Source of the DNA: Brienomyrus brachyistius
Lineage: Eukaryota > Chordata > Actinopteri > Osteoglossiformes > Mormyridae
NCBI RefSeq assembly: GCF_023856365.1
Contig: NC_064542.1
Coordinates: 23,097,838 to 23,161,837 of the forward strand
Reading direction: 5' to 3'
DNA length: 64,000 bases
In this document: in pieces, positions 46,942 through 57,763 of the stretch
Layout: each line of letters starts with the position of its first letter
How positions within the stretch are numbered: position 1 is the stretch's first letter
Made by a program: the position numbers and the translations under genes
The notes under the pieces: model-generated
The model's database searches: none
The model's input: only the letters and a program-made list of their open reading frames with translations
What the model was told of the DNA's origin: nothing

Positions 46942-47085
46942 GATTGAACCCGCTGTCGTTCGACCCAGCCACCAACAATGAGCCCCTGCAGTTCAGCAGC
47001 TCTGGCGGGTCCCTGGTGACTGACTGTCCGCTGGAGAACGGCACCGAGAATGGCAAGAAGAGGAAGAGGCCCAGCCTGACCGCGG
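46942..47085 (+). CDS. Internal coding exon (144 nt) with an NLS-like basic motif
   Basis: This is the strongest coding exon in the window. The acceptor is TTCACCCTGCAG, the donor is GCGG|gtaagat, and the length is 144 nt (phase 1 in, phase 1 out). Only the phase-1 frame is open: the other two hit TGA within 40 nt. About 40 of 47 codons end in G or C, unlike surrounding DNA. The peptide starts LNPLSFDPATNNEPLQFSS, continues through a Gly/Ser/Thr/Asn-rich stretch with CPLENGTENG and ends GKKRKRPSLTA. The KKRKRP cluster looks like a monopartite nuclear localisation signal next to a Ser that could be phosphorylated. The region is predicted to be disordered. The protein is probably a nuclear regulator; I do not recognise its family. 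Confidence 0.75.
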
Positions 47086-48749
47086 GTAAGATGGGCAGAC
47101 TGACCGGCACGGGTTACGTGGCACTAACATTATTACATCCCCCACCCAAAGAAAAGTTTTCTTGATTAATTTACTGTAGATGAGCAGCCAATTACAGACT
47201 GATATTCTCCAGGGTGATGAATTTCCCTCATGGTCATGGGTCCATACATGGATGATAATGATGGAGAAATATACTGTAATTAAGAGCACATTAAGGGGGA
47301 GCAGCCATTCTACTGACAGGGGGCGATGTCCCCCACGTCCTTGCTATAATGATATGCCATTAATTGTTGGTATTATTGAACCGCCAGCGGCCCACTTCAG
47401 GTCACGCCTTTTTTCGTTTTGATATCTTTTCTGCTGTCAATTTCTGTGTCCTCTCTCTGCCTTGGACTCCGTGGGTAAGATCTAAAGATGGGAAGCAGGC
47501 TGCTTTGTGAGGTCCCCTTTAGTCAGGCCAAGATTGGCCACGATCTGACCTTCATTATAGCCAGGATTTTTTTTTTTTTACCTTCCTTTGCTTAGCCAAT
47601 GCTATATTCCAGGTTAATTTTACAAGAGTTGCAGGATTCTGCATTTCCCCCTGTGTGTACTGTGTGGTTGCTGAAGCAGTTTTGGTAAATTCCCTGTCAG
47701 AGTATGTTATGGTGTCGCTTTTTACTGAGCAGGGAATGATTAAACCGCAGCAGTGATACTAATAATAGGGCTGTCAGTTTGGGGAAACTGTCATAAGCCG
47801 TCAGTGATCAGCCACACTGTCAGGGAGGTTGGAGCTGGGGTGTAATTTGTTCAGCTGTGATTGGCCATAGGGGGCAGTGAGGGTGAGGTAGCATTCCTTG
47901 TTATAGGTGTTTTAAACGTGCCGAGACCAGGTAGCACCTCAGCGGGTGACTGTGTAGCAGAGGCCACTGCAGACAGGTCATGGGCATCGCCGTGGCCCTG
48001 TTGAATCACGGACTTGTGCCCATGAAAGGGGTGTAGGGTTTGGGGGTGGAGACAGGGCACACGCTCGTGCGCAGATCAAAGTCAGTCGCCTGGCAGATAT
48101 CATCCTGACATCAAGAAAACAGCAAGAGACGTTAGTGGGGGGTGGATCGAGGCCTGCACGCCGCGTCGTGTTAATATGGACATCGCACATTACGTACACG
48201 TAGCTGTCACATCGCAAGGACAGCGGATGTCAACAGGGTAGAGACCATCAATAAGTCAGGCTGAAACATTTTTACTCCATCTTAGGAAACTAGCTTTGCA
48301 ATTTTAATGACTGAGGAGAAAAATGAACAAGAACTGGTCATCGAAAATCATTCTTCTTCCGCTGTATGGAAACGTTTTGGATTCCACAGTGACCAAAGCA
48401 AGTGAATCGTCGACACTACTCGAGGCAGCATGCGAAAGAAATTCTATTTATGCTGTTGCGGATAATTTTATATCTACATTTAGGTTGTCAGGGTCGTTGT
48501 TAAAAGTGTTCTTGAAATTCATGTTCTGTGAAATTCAGTCTTATTAAAATTCTTAATAAAAACGTGTGTTTTTTTTTTTTTTTACTTTGCCAGGAGGGAC
48601 GTCTTCATTTTCGGGCAAGTGTTAGAATTCAGCTGTTAGTTAAACAGAATGTGAATGAACTACTGACTTGCCTTTCCCACTCTGTTGACAAATAAAAGAT
48701 TCTCTTTTGGCAGATAAGTTTTTTTATTTGACTATAGTTTATTTTGGGT

Positions 48750-48843
48750 ATATTATTCCTTTTTTGTTTGAAAAATTTTGCAATATTTATATAAAAAATG
48801 TCAGATATCACAATGTGAAGTTTTACAATATTGTGAAGCCCTA
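48750..48843 (-). mobile_element. Truncated end of a hAT-like element (TAGGGCTTCACAATATTG)
   Basis: Read on the minus strand, the end TAGGGCTTCACAATATTG is followed by CACATTGTGATATC and AT-rich sequence, as in common fish elements with TAGGGCTGCACAATATTG ends. The partner end was not found: a TAGGGCTGTCAG at 47766 does not give matching target duplications. Confidence 0.45.
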
Positions 48844-49539
48844 GATGGAGCCCAGTGTTATGGCTGTTTTCTGATACTGCTGCCCCCCCTCCCCCCATAC
48901 AAAAAAAATGCTATAAGGCATGATGGGAAAAGGTACCCTCCCTACAGCTCTTTTGAAGATGGTGCCCACGCTGCTACTAGCAAAGAGGAGCCATGTATGA
49001 AAATAACATCTTCATTAAGGATTTATTCTCTGCCGAAAGTGGCGGAGACTCTGGATTGCAAACACATGCCGTAACATAACTCAGAGCGGCTCTGTGTCTT
49101 TGTTAAGGTGCTGGGAAATATCCCATTACTGGTACGTAAAATTCATCTCCCTTAATGGAAAAAAGGAGCGTTTTTAGCATCTGGTAAACAACACATTACT
49201 ACATCTTAATGTACTTCTTAATGTACGGCAATGCAAGATATTATACAGCTTCTGCAAGGGGGTAGGCGGGTGAGCGGGCGGGCACAGGGGCATTGACTAA
49301 TTAAGAGGTGCCGATTTACCCTCGTTAAGGAAACTTAATGAATGGACTCATCTCATTATGTTTGCAGCTCAATTATCTTCTCTCCTCTCCCACCCCCAAA
49401 CTTCAGATCCCACCTCCTGCCATTGGCTGAGCCTATAACATGGACCGTAGTGAGCGGGCCGGCTTTGCTATTGGCCCAGGGGCCTGGATGCAGCAGCCCT
49501 CATTTCCTCTGTGAGCAACGCACACAATGACACTGATCG

Positions 49540-49795
49540 GTGCCTATTAACTTAACAGCCCCTGAACAATTATTTGCTGGGGCAAATAATTTAAATTGCC
49601 CTGGCAAGTTGCGAATGTGCCCACGTTGTTTAACATCTGGGAATCATTCACATGATTAGATTTCTGCCCCTTCCCCGTGCCGTCGGAACAGCAGTCCTCA
49701 AAAACTCATGTTGGCCCATTTGCATGGGTGGTATGAAATCTTAATAAAATTGTAAATACAAAATTAATGCACTATTATCCCACAGCCTGAGGCTG
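49540..49795. promoter_or_regulatory. Candidate conserved noncoding element (intron enhancer-like)
   Basis: Unique sequence dense in transcription-factor-type words: CTTAACAG, ACAATTATTTG, AAATAATTTAAATTG, CATTTGCATGG (octamer-like, 49718-49728) and AAATTAATGCA. This composition is common in deeply conserved enhancers inside introns of developmental regulators. Conservation itself cannot be seen here. Confidence 0.25.
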
Positions 49796-49912
49796 CATGG
49801 AATATTCTGGAATGCTGCCCCTTTCAGATTAGTGTCAACGCCCACGTTTCACTGTTATCCCCCCAATAACAGTGACAAAGCCCTGTCGGAGCTTCTCCTC
49901 CCAGCTCCCAAA

Positions 49913-49948
49913 CCCCCCCCCCCCCCCCCCATCTCCCCCCCCCCCCCC
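49913..49948. repeat. Two poly(C) runs (18 and 14 bp)
   Basis: C18, ATCT, C14. It has i-motif / G-quadruplex potential, and the length is probably unreliable in an assembly. Confidence 0.95.
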
Positions 49949-51355
49949 GCTGAGTGGCATCATCCAGCATGACAGGCGCCATCAACAGTGAAATCATGTA
50001 GAACCTTCTGAGGGTGGGGGCTGTCAGCGCCTGCTGTATAAGGCCTCTTCTGATCCATCCCGGCTGGACCTCCCTGCCCTTGTCACGGGTCATATGTGTG
50101 TGTGCAAGATCACCAGTATTAGCGAGACTGGCTAATGGGTCGCTGCTGTCCAAAAGGAGGGGTGACGTGACCCCGGGAGCAGTTTCCTCCATTTTCCATC
50201 TCAGACATAAACCTCAGCTTCCCCTCTTGAGGTCGTCAGTTCAGAGACCATTTGGTGATGAGGCAGGATGCCGGGCTGAGCAGCACGCGTCGCACACCCT
50301 CCCCCTCAGCAGACGTGCACAGGGCTGAGCCGCGGGCCGTAGTGATTTCCCAGGTGGGCGGCGACGGCTGGGGACGATTCGATTGTGCTCGCACATGCAG
50401 AGTATGCAGAAAGTCTGTTGGCGAAGGCCCTGCGCTCCCATTGTGGGAAAGCGTTGGGTGCGTAAAGTCCCAAAAAACATGATGGAATCCGCTTCCCTGG
50501 CACTCGGCCACAGACATGAAGATGAGAAGCGACCAAGCCTGCAAAGGAGGGTGCGCAGGTCCTAAAAAAGCACCTCGTTAACAGTGCACATTGAGGGTCC
50601 CTGCAGCTGCTGTCACCATGCCATCATGGGGGGTGGGGGGGGGGCAACACTTGGGAGGGGGGGTAGCAGGCTGGGCGTCGACCTTCTGCAGCCGCTGTGT
50701 GTGTTTTCCTCTCCTGTTTACTATACAAGGGAGTAAAGCCTGAAAAACAGATTCATCCATAAGGGATGCCAGCTAAGTGAGTCAGCTTTCAAAATGAAAG
50801 TTACTATAAACTTCCCCATGTTGTGTTTAATGACTTTTGATTGGATGGAGCCATGCATATGTGTTTATGTGTGTTTGTTTAGCACAGATGTTGTGGCAAA
50901 ACACACACAAGGAAAATGACCTGAGATTTAAAACAAAATCTTCTTTAGAATTCACATAACATGTAGTGTTATGCTTTCATTTGTGTCCGAGTTCAGGGTT
51001 AATGATTCTAGTGAAGCTGGTGAAATAAAAGTGGAGTCAGATAGATGCTTGTGTATGTGGGGTAGGGTGAAGGGAGTTTACATTAATTTAGTCCCTGGTA
51101 GAAAACAGTGCTTGGACGTGGTGCTTTGTCTCACAGGAGGGTTTGGGGATTGGGGGGGGGTGGCTTTTACACAGTCCTACCAGCCCATTTGGAGTTATTC
51201 AGCCCTGTTAGACTGACGGCTTAATGATAGGTTGCTGCCCCCATTTCCCCTGATTGTGAGGAGGGGGACAGCTTGGTGAGGCAGGGAGCTGGAGGATTAT
51301 ATCACACCTCTCTGCTCGGGGGCAGGACGCGCCAAGCTTCAGCTGGCTGCGTCTC

Positions 51356-51422
51356 TACGGGAGTGTGCCCCTACGGGAGTGTGCCCCTACGGGAGTGTGC
51401 CCCTACGGGAGTGTGCCCCAAC
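51356..51422. repeat. 17-bp minisatellite, 4 copies
   Basis: The word CTACGGGAGTGTGCCCC is repeated four times with essentially no divergence, which implies a very recent expansion. Confidence 0.95.
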
Positions 51423-51819
51423 TAGGTTTGGCTGTACTCGTGAGTCTTCTAAAAATGTTGTATTTGAGCCGCACACGTATGCACGTCTGCCTCCGTACAT
51501 TTATAGCCTTGTCTTCACTATATCTGCCAACATTTAGGGTTCAAAATATGGGATAAACATTTTGTGTATATAGCCTTGCATCAACTTGCGTTCGCATCCA
51601 TGACGAAGACCACTGGATGCCAGTCAGTTTGGGCGTATCGCTCCAATACATTCCTGTATACATACTGTATTACGAGTTCGATACGGACAGCGGGTGATTG
51701 GGCAGCACTGCCAGCCATATATTCTCCTTCACTTGTTACACTAAGTGATGCACCCGCTAATTTCCCATCTCATCCTTTTTCCGGAGTCACTCAATCTGTG
51801 TATATTATTTACTATGGAC

Positions 51820-53543
51820 CTGTGATGTGTTCAAGACCATCTGTTTCGAGATCAAGACAAGAGCAAGACTCACCCAACCTAAGACCAAGTCAAGACTAAG
51901 ATCCATCTCAACCAAGACCAAGACACAATCAGAATTTAGATTTTTTTTGATAGAGTGCACTTTTATTGATGCTATATTTTCCCTTATGTAATTCCAAAAG
52001 ACCCTATTATTGAAATTTTTTTATGTTCACATAATCTAAACAATAAGGCATAAAAAACACACACAATGTCACAAAATCACATGCACAAAGCCCTCCCCCA
52101 GCTTCCTGACAGCAACAGTAAATTACAGCTCTAGCAGTCAACACTAAACAAACTCTATCAACAATGTCCAGTATAACAGGGGTAGCTGATGATGGATGAG
52201 TGAAGGAAATACCTGGTGAACAGCTGATGCAGCGTGATGTGATTGGGAGCAGGGCTGTAGCCAGGGTTTGAAAAATGGTAAACGGGTTGGGGGCGAGTAG
52301 GGAGGGGTCTCATCAATCACATATTACATACAGGAGGCTTTTTTGTTTTTCTCGGGGAGAGTTAATATTAATTAATGATTGTTTAGGTTACAGCAAGTTA
52401 CTTTAAGGTTATTTGTAACCATATATATATATATATATATATATAGATCAAAATGAAAAAAATGAAAGAAAAATGCTTAAGATCAACACACCATTACAAA
52501 CCAACATCAAATGAACTTTGGCTTTGACATGTTTCTATGGACTCTATTACTGATACCAGTATTATGACTACTGTTATTAGTGACATTATGTCAAACGTTA
52601 GTTACCCTTAACCTATTAGGTGTAATACGAAAGAATCCCTCCCTTAAACATGGCCAGAGTAGCCTAGATTTATTTATTTATTTATTTTTTTTACAGATTA
52701 TCATCGTTGTTTTGTCTTACAGAATGATATACAGCCTGCTCACCCTCCCTCACAATCCTGCATGATCACACGCACACAACGTGAATTCAAACTGCTTTCA
52801 GTGAAGTGCGCGCGTGAGGTTAGGGAGTCGCACATCCTCTATCATGCTGATACTGAATGCTCTAGCGCTCCGTCACACACACACACACGCAGCAGACACT
52901 ATTAATATCACATTCGAACTGAATTAAGAATACGCTTGGCCTGCAGACATTTTCAGCTACTGATTTTTTTTTATTCAGGTGAATATTTAGCTTCAAATTT
53001 TATAATTAGTTCTTTAAGAAAATGACGTGCTGTGGCCCTTATTGGGAGTGTTCCCCAGACCAGGACGTATCCACTCAAGACAAACTCAAACAGACAAGCA
53101 GGCACAGGACTGCACATACATCTAGATGGAAAGTGTAACCCAAGGTTGTCAAGTTGTAATCCAATTGAGTGGGAGATGGACGAACGCAACCTTCCCGGCA
53201 TCTTTCACATTCATTTTTAAAGGGCCCGCTTACTCAGAATCTCTTCCCAGCAGCCCCTGTGGCCTCTGAAGCTGTCCAATAGCATTGTCCCGCCGGGGCA
53301 GCTAGGAGATGTGATACATTTTAAGTAGCGTCGCTACAAGAGGACAGTGCAGGAAAATTAATTTCCGCTTAGTGAGGGGAATGAAGTATATTTGCATATT
53401 GATTCATATAATATGTTCTATAATATTTCAAGACCCATAGCCAATAGCAAAGCAAGATGAAGACAAAATGGGCCAAGACTGAGGCAGAGATCCGGTCAAG
53501 CGGTCTCAAGACCAAGAGCGGATCTCGAAGAACTACAACCCTG
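51820..53543. mobile_element. hAT-like non-autonomous DNA transposon with target duplication
   Basis: A 9-bp direct repeat CTATGGACC occurs at 51812-51820 and 53544-53552. Taking 8 bp (CTATGGAC) as target duplication, the right end read inward begins CAGGGTTGTAGTTC and the left end begins CTGTGATGTGTTC, a decayed match. Both ends then carry related purine-rich CAAGAC/CCAAGAC words (51827-51925 and 53428-53540), forming long imperfect inverted or direct subterminal repeats. The 1.7-kb interior is AT-rich, with a (TA)n at 52421-52445 and no transposase-like frame. The 8-bp duplication and CAGGG start point to hAT. Confidence 0.6.
52421..52445. repeat. (AT)n microsatellite
   Basis: About 12 AT repeats inside the hAT-like element. 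Confidence 0.95.
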
Positions 53544-53699
53544 CTATGGACCTTGGACGAAGATATGATCGAACTTGACTTAATCAGGTGTAACTCGATG
53601 TAAGACTATATTTTTAGTTCCATTTTTATTGTGACACAGCATTCAGCAATCAATTGGCCTGCCAGCCGGCACAGAGAGCAGCTGCACACACTGCTTGAA

Positions 53700-53785
53700 T
53701 TGGGTTGCGGGTTGCCAGATGGGTTGATAAGCAGTGAGTAGATTGTGTGTCCGGATTGTGTTTTATACACAATCTGGCAACTTGA
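53700..53785. repeat. Short inverted repeat (GTTGCCAGAT / ATCTGGCAAC)
   Basis: GGGTTGCCAGAT near 53710 and AATCTGGCAACTT near 53771 can pair across a loop of about 45 bp. It may be a remnant of a small fold-back element. It lies between the hAT-like element and the 51-bp array. Confidence 0.5.
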
Positions 53786-53905
53786 GTAATGTCAGAGAAG
53801 CATAAAAAACTTATGAATCTATGTATGACGATTATTCATAATGAAGTTTGAGAGCCATGCAAATTACAGGAGCTTCCCGACAGAAACAACAAAACAGGAG
53901 GGTGC

Positions 53906-54545
53906 TGGGAAATGGATCCTGGGAAAGACGGGAGGGTGTCGGGAGACGGCCTCGGAATATGGGAGGATCCTGGGAAAGACGGGAGGGTGCCGGGAGACGG
54001 CCTCGGAATATGGGAGGATCCTGGGAAAGACGGGAGGGTCCTGGGAGACGGCCTCGGAATACGGGAGGATCCTGGGAAAGACGGGAGGGTGCCGGGAGAC
54101 GGCCTCGGAATACGGGAGAATCCTGGGAAAGACGGGAGGGTGTCGGGAGACGGCCTCGGAATACGGGAGGATCCTGGGAAAGACGGGAGGGTGCCGGGAG
54201 ACGGCCTCGGAATACGGGAGGATCCTGGGAAAGACGGGAGGGTCCTGGGAGACGGCCTCGGAATATGGGAGGATCCTGGGAAAGACGGGAGGGTCCTGGG
54301 AGACGGCCTCGGAATACGGGAGGATCCTGGGAAAGACGGGAGGGTCCTGGGAGACGGCCTCGGAATACGGGAGGATCCTGGGAAAGACGGGAGGGTGCCG
54401 GGAGACGGCCTCGGAATACGGGAGGATCCTGGGAAAGACGGGAGGGTGCCGGGAGACGGCCTCGGAATACGGGAGGATCCTGGGAAAGACGGGAGGGTGC
54501 CGGGAGACGGCCTCGGAATATGGGAGGATCCTGGGAAAGACAGGA
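53906..54545. repeat. 51-bp G-rich minisatellite, 12 copies plus a partial
   Basis: The unit is 51 bp (17 codons), starting GGGAAAGACGGGAGGGT at 53921, 53972, 54023 and so on, with a partial last copy. It lacks stop codons in all six frames, so 240-310-codon frames exist on both strands in every phase; these are artefacts. Variants (GTGCCGGG, GTCCTGGG, GTGTCGGG; ATATGGG versus ATACGGG) are ordered so that copies 1-3 resemble copies 5-7. Most units contain a GGATCC word. Every unit holds four GGG tracts with short spacers (6, 1 and 4 nt), matching the standard G-quadruplex pattern. Confidence 0.95.
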
Positions 54546-55026
54546 GTGCGTCTTGCCTGCCAGATCCCCTTGGCCTTGTCTGTGGAGCCTGTGGGCAACG
54601 TCTCTGTAATGCCGGAAATACTTGGAACGCGTACACCAAGACAGGCCGGAATCCCATTTCATCCCAGGGGCACCAGGGTTGCTTCCACCTCACGCTTCAC
54701 TCCCCCTCTCATCTGGACCTGCACCATGTTCATTAAAACCAGCGGGGGTACTCCCCCCCCCACAAGCACACTCCCTTAATCTCGTTCCACTCTTGATGCA
54801 CATTCTGTACTTGGGGGCTGACGCCCCCCCCTCACGCCGCGCCGTGTGAGCACGCTCTGACCTGAATATCTGAGCGTCTGATCCAAGCCCGCCAGAGGCC
54901 ACGCCGGCTTTTCATTCGACAAGCCCTCCGCCACTGCCCCCCCCGCCCCGGACCCCTACTCTTGCTGGATTGTGTCTTATGGGACAAAGATAGGATACTG
55001 TTTTCTTTCCACCCTTTGTTTTGCAG

Positions 55027-55080
55027 TACAATGAGTGCAGGCGGTGTTGCAAACAGCCGCACAGGCCATACTTCTGCCAG
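55027..55080 (+). CDS. Possible small exon (54 nt), low confidence
   Basis: An excellent acceptor (CTTTCCACCCTTTGTTTTGCAG) and a usable donor (CCAG|gtaaac) delimit 54 nt, a multiple of three. Read in phase 0 it gives a Cys-rich YNECRRCCKQPHRPYFCQ, and entered with 2 nt carried over it gives TMSAGGVANSRTGHTSA. Read after exon 46942-47085 (phase 1) it meets a TGA at once, so a direct junction is impossible unless the acceptor is the later GTGCAG at 55040 or a missing exon lies between. It may be an exon of the same gene with an intermediate exon, or a chance splice-like pair. Confidence 0.22.
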
Positions 55081-55517
55081 GTAAACAATTAGTCTTCTGC
55101 AGACACCCTGCCCCCCTCCCTCGCTCGCCTCTGCCCTCTGCGTCTCTCCTCACACTCTGCTTCTCTTTGGATTTGGCCTCTACCACGTCTACCTATAGAC
55201 AGAGACACCAATGATCGTGCTGCATCGGGGAGAAAAACACGACCAGGGACGTGGGCGCAGGGGATGTAGCGGGATGTGGCAGGATGTTCCAGGATGTTCT
55301 GATGCTTCTCAGAAGGCACTTTGAAATGCGGCCTGTTAAGCGCTCTTCCTGTTATTATACTGTATTACAGTGAAATTGCCTTCGCTTTCTCCCCACTTTC
55401 CATTCCTACTGTTTTTCTGCTCCTGTGTTGTTACTCTCCTGCTTCAGGCTGCTTTTGCTAGTGTGGCGAGACAGAGGAGCGAATTGCACTCCAGGAATAT
55501 AGTGATGTAGTGGGTGT

Positions 55518-55840
55518 ATGTATGTGTCTGTGTGTGTGTGTTCGTGTGTGTGTTTGTGGGCATGTATATATATTTCATTGTCGGAAGCAGATGTACCCAC
55601 TATGTGATTAAAAACCTGTTATTTTGACCTTATGGGGACATTTTCTACTGCCAACAAGGGGAAACTCAGTTTAATAAAAATCTGCGACTGCAATAAAAAA
55701 ACTAAAAATGTCAAAAGTCTTGTATTTTGTTTGATCATTTATGGTTAAGATTAGGGTGGTTAGGGGTTAAGGTTGTCATTGGGATTAGGGGTATGCCCAT
55801 AGAATTGAACAGACAGTCCACACAGAGATATCAGCGCAAA

Positions 55841-55884
<44 letters not shown>

Positions 55885-55885
55885 C
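55518..55885 (+). repeat. GTCCCCACA-family dispersed repeat, copy E
   Basis: TG-rich DNA, then AAAACCTGTTATTTTGACC, TTATGGGGACATTTTCTACTG, GCGACTGCAATAAAAAAACT, AAAAGTCTTGTATTTTG, GGTTAGGGGTTAAGGTTGTC and CCCATAGAATTGAACAGACAG. It ends GTCCACACAGAGATATCAG followed by (TG)n. It is somewhat diverged, with the same orientation as the others. Confidence 0.85.
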
Positions 55886-57763
55886 ATGTGCATGTGCGTG
55901 CAAATTGTGTGTACACGTGTGTGCATGTTTTTGTGGTTAGGCAAACTACGGTTGAGCAGTGCATCCCCTGATAGTAGCTGTGTGAATGTTAGCTTTAGCA
56001 AAGCATGTGAGAGTTACTCCATGCTGATTTATGGCATGATGGCACATCCGCTCGCCCTGCGACCTGTGACCTTTCCCCCAACACACAGAGCCCTGCCGGC
56101 CACCTCTAATTGTAGGTGACATTTAAATAACCACGGGCCAGTAGCGCTTGGCCAGCTTAGAGCCACGCGGTTAGCAAAACCTGCATGTCGGGAGGGGTGC
56201 TAATTTTGAGTTGGACGGAACAGGAAGGACATCACCAGTGAACTGGTGATTCTTCCCAAACTGCACAGTGTCCCCCCCCACCACCTGTAGCGCAGCAGTG
56301 AAAGGCCTTATAGAATTGTTGAGGTTGTGTAGCCAATGGGTCTGAAAGCCCATCCCTTTTCTCTGAGGTTCTCCTAATAGGAAGGCCCCCTGGACCTCAT
56401 CCGTTTAGAACGCAGGGGCTGTGTAGCCAATGGGCAAAGAGGTCTGCCCCCTATCTCCAGGGATTCTGCCAATGGGGTGAGCCTGGGGCAGCACAGGCTT
56501 AGCTGCGCATCATACCCATTGTAATGAGGCACCATGCCCTTCTGCATTGTATCAGGACTCTCCCCGCAGCAAGGCCCCGGGCGCCATTCTACTAGAACAG
56601 GAGCTCTTGTTTTTGCACACCGCTGCGGGTCTCAGAAAGCCAGCGTTACGAGGGCGTCTTGCTGTGCTGCTGTACCCTGGCACCGCACACGCGCATGACA
56701 GCTCGCCCAGTGGGAAACTGGGATTGTTGCCTTTCATGACACAGACAGTGTCCCTTGACAGGGCATTGCGTGTTAATTAATGGGAGCACAAAAGGGAAAT
56801 CGATCTGCTCCAGAGCAGAAAAGAAGATCCTCTCATAACTGTCACTTGTCTCCCCTGATTTTATTTTTCACATGTATTTTTCTTCTTTTTACGGATTTCA
56901 CCAGCAGCGTCAGAAACCCGCATCACATCTCCCATGACGTCAAGAGAGGGGGGGCGTTCGTGTAGAATGTGAACGTCCCCCTGGCTCCTCCTGTCCTTTC
57001 CTTCCCCTGCCTCACTCATCTGCGTCTCTCTGCCCAGTCACTTTCTCTCCTTCCCTAATATTTTTTTTTTTCATAAAAGAGAGATGAGGATTCTTTAAAG
57101 GTCTCTCCTCCACTTTTCCCGGAAACAAATTGCCATGACATCAGAGATCTGAGAAACCGTGCCACTCTTCCCATGCAGCAGAGGTTGGCTGGACCTCGGA
57201 AACAGACATGGGCGGAATGAATGTGGCGCGTGTCGTGCTATTTTCCGAAATGTCATTGTCCCTGCATGTGCCTTTGCTTCTGTGTGCTCAACTCAGATCA
57301 CAGATGCCTCGATGCTGGCAGGACTCTCCATAACCATGCAGGGCAGCCCTAGACCATGAGGGGGTCATCTCTGCAACTTGGCTTTTGCTCTTTATGGTCA
57401 TCACTTTTGGTGTTGTCAGTTGTCCCACTCTGTTCCCTGTGTCACACGAAACACTTTGCCCTCCTGATACACGCACACAGATGACGGTCCTGTTTTTGTG
57501 TTGCCTCAGTATATCCACTTTGGTTGATTGGGGAAGTTTTCCGAAATTATGGGCACGTTGGAGAGAAGTGAACCTGCATTCTGCAGCCTCATTTGCCACT
57601 TTTTGCTTTCTCTGCCAATACTGCTCTTTCACCCGAATACCAGCACACCTCGGCATCAAACCATTTTGAGCCAGCTTGTCTTCATCAGACAGACGGATGA
57701 TGACATGCAAATGGGGATCTCACGCTATTTGTGGAAGGGGACTGTAGCCTGGAAGGAGAAAGG
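55886..57763 (+). other. Noncoding stretch, nothing distinct
   Basis: A CCAATGGG(T/C)-type direct repeat is seen around 56333-56345, 56425-56435 and 56470. No exon, RNA gene or element with defined ends. Confidence 0.4.

Larger units (their letters stand above)
47086..51355 (+). other. Intron with simple repeats and one probable conserved noncoding stretch
   Basis: This follows the donor at 47086. No further exon compatible with a phase-1 entry was identified. It contains a T-run near 48570, a transposon end at 48750-48843, C-runs at 49913-49948 and an AT-rich homeodomain-site-rich segment at 49540-49795 (both annotated). Confidence 0.4.

Noticed and set aside
47766..48843. Possible complete TIR element from TAGGGCTGTCAG to the TAGGGCTTCACA end
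   Set aside because: The ends diverge after TAGGGCT and the flanks (ACTAATAA versus GATGGAGC) give no target duplication.
53832..54779. Six overlapping frames of 240-312 codons
   Set aside because: Produced by the 51-bp array, which lacks stops in every frame. Coding in six frames at once is not credible.
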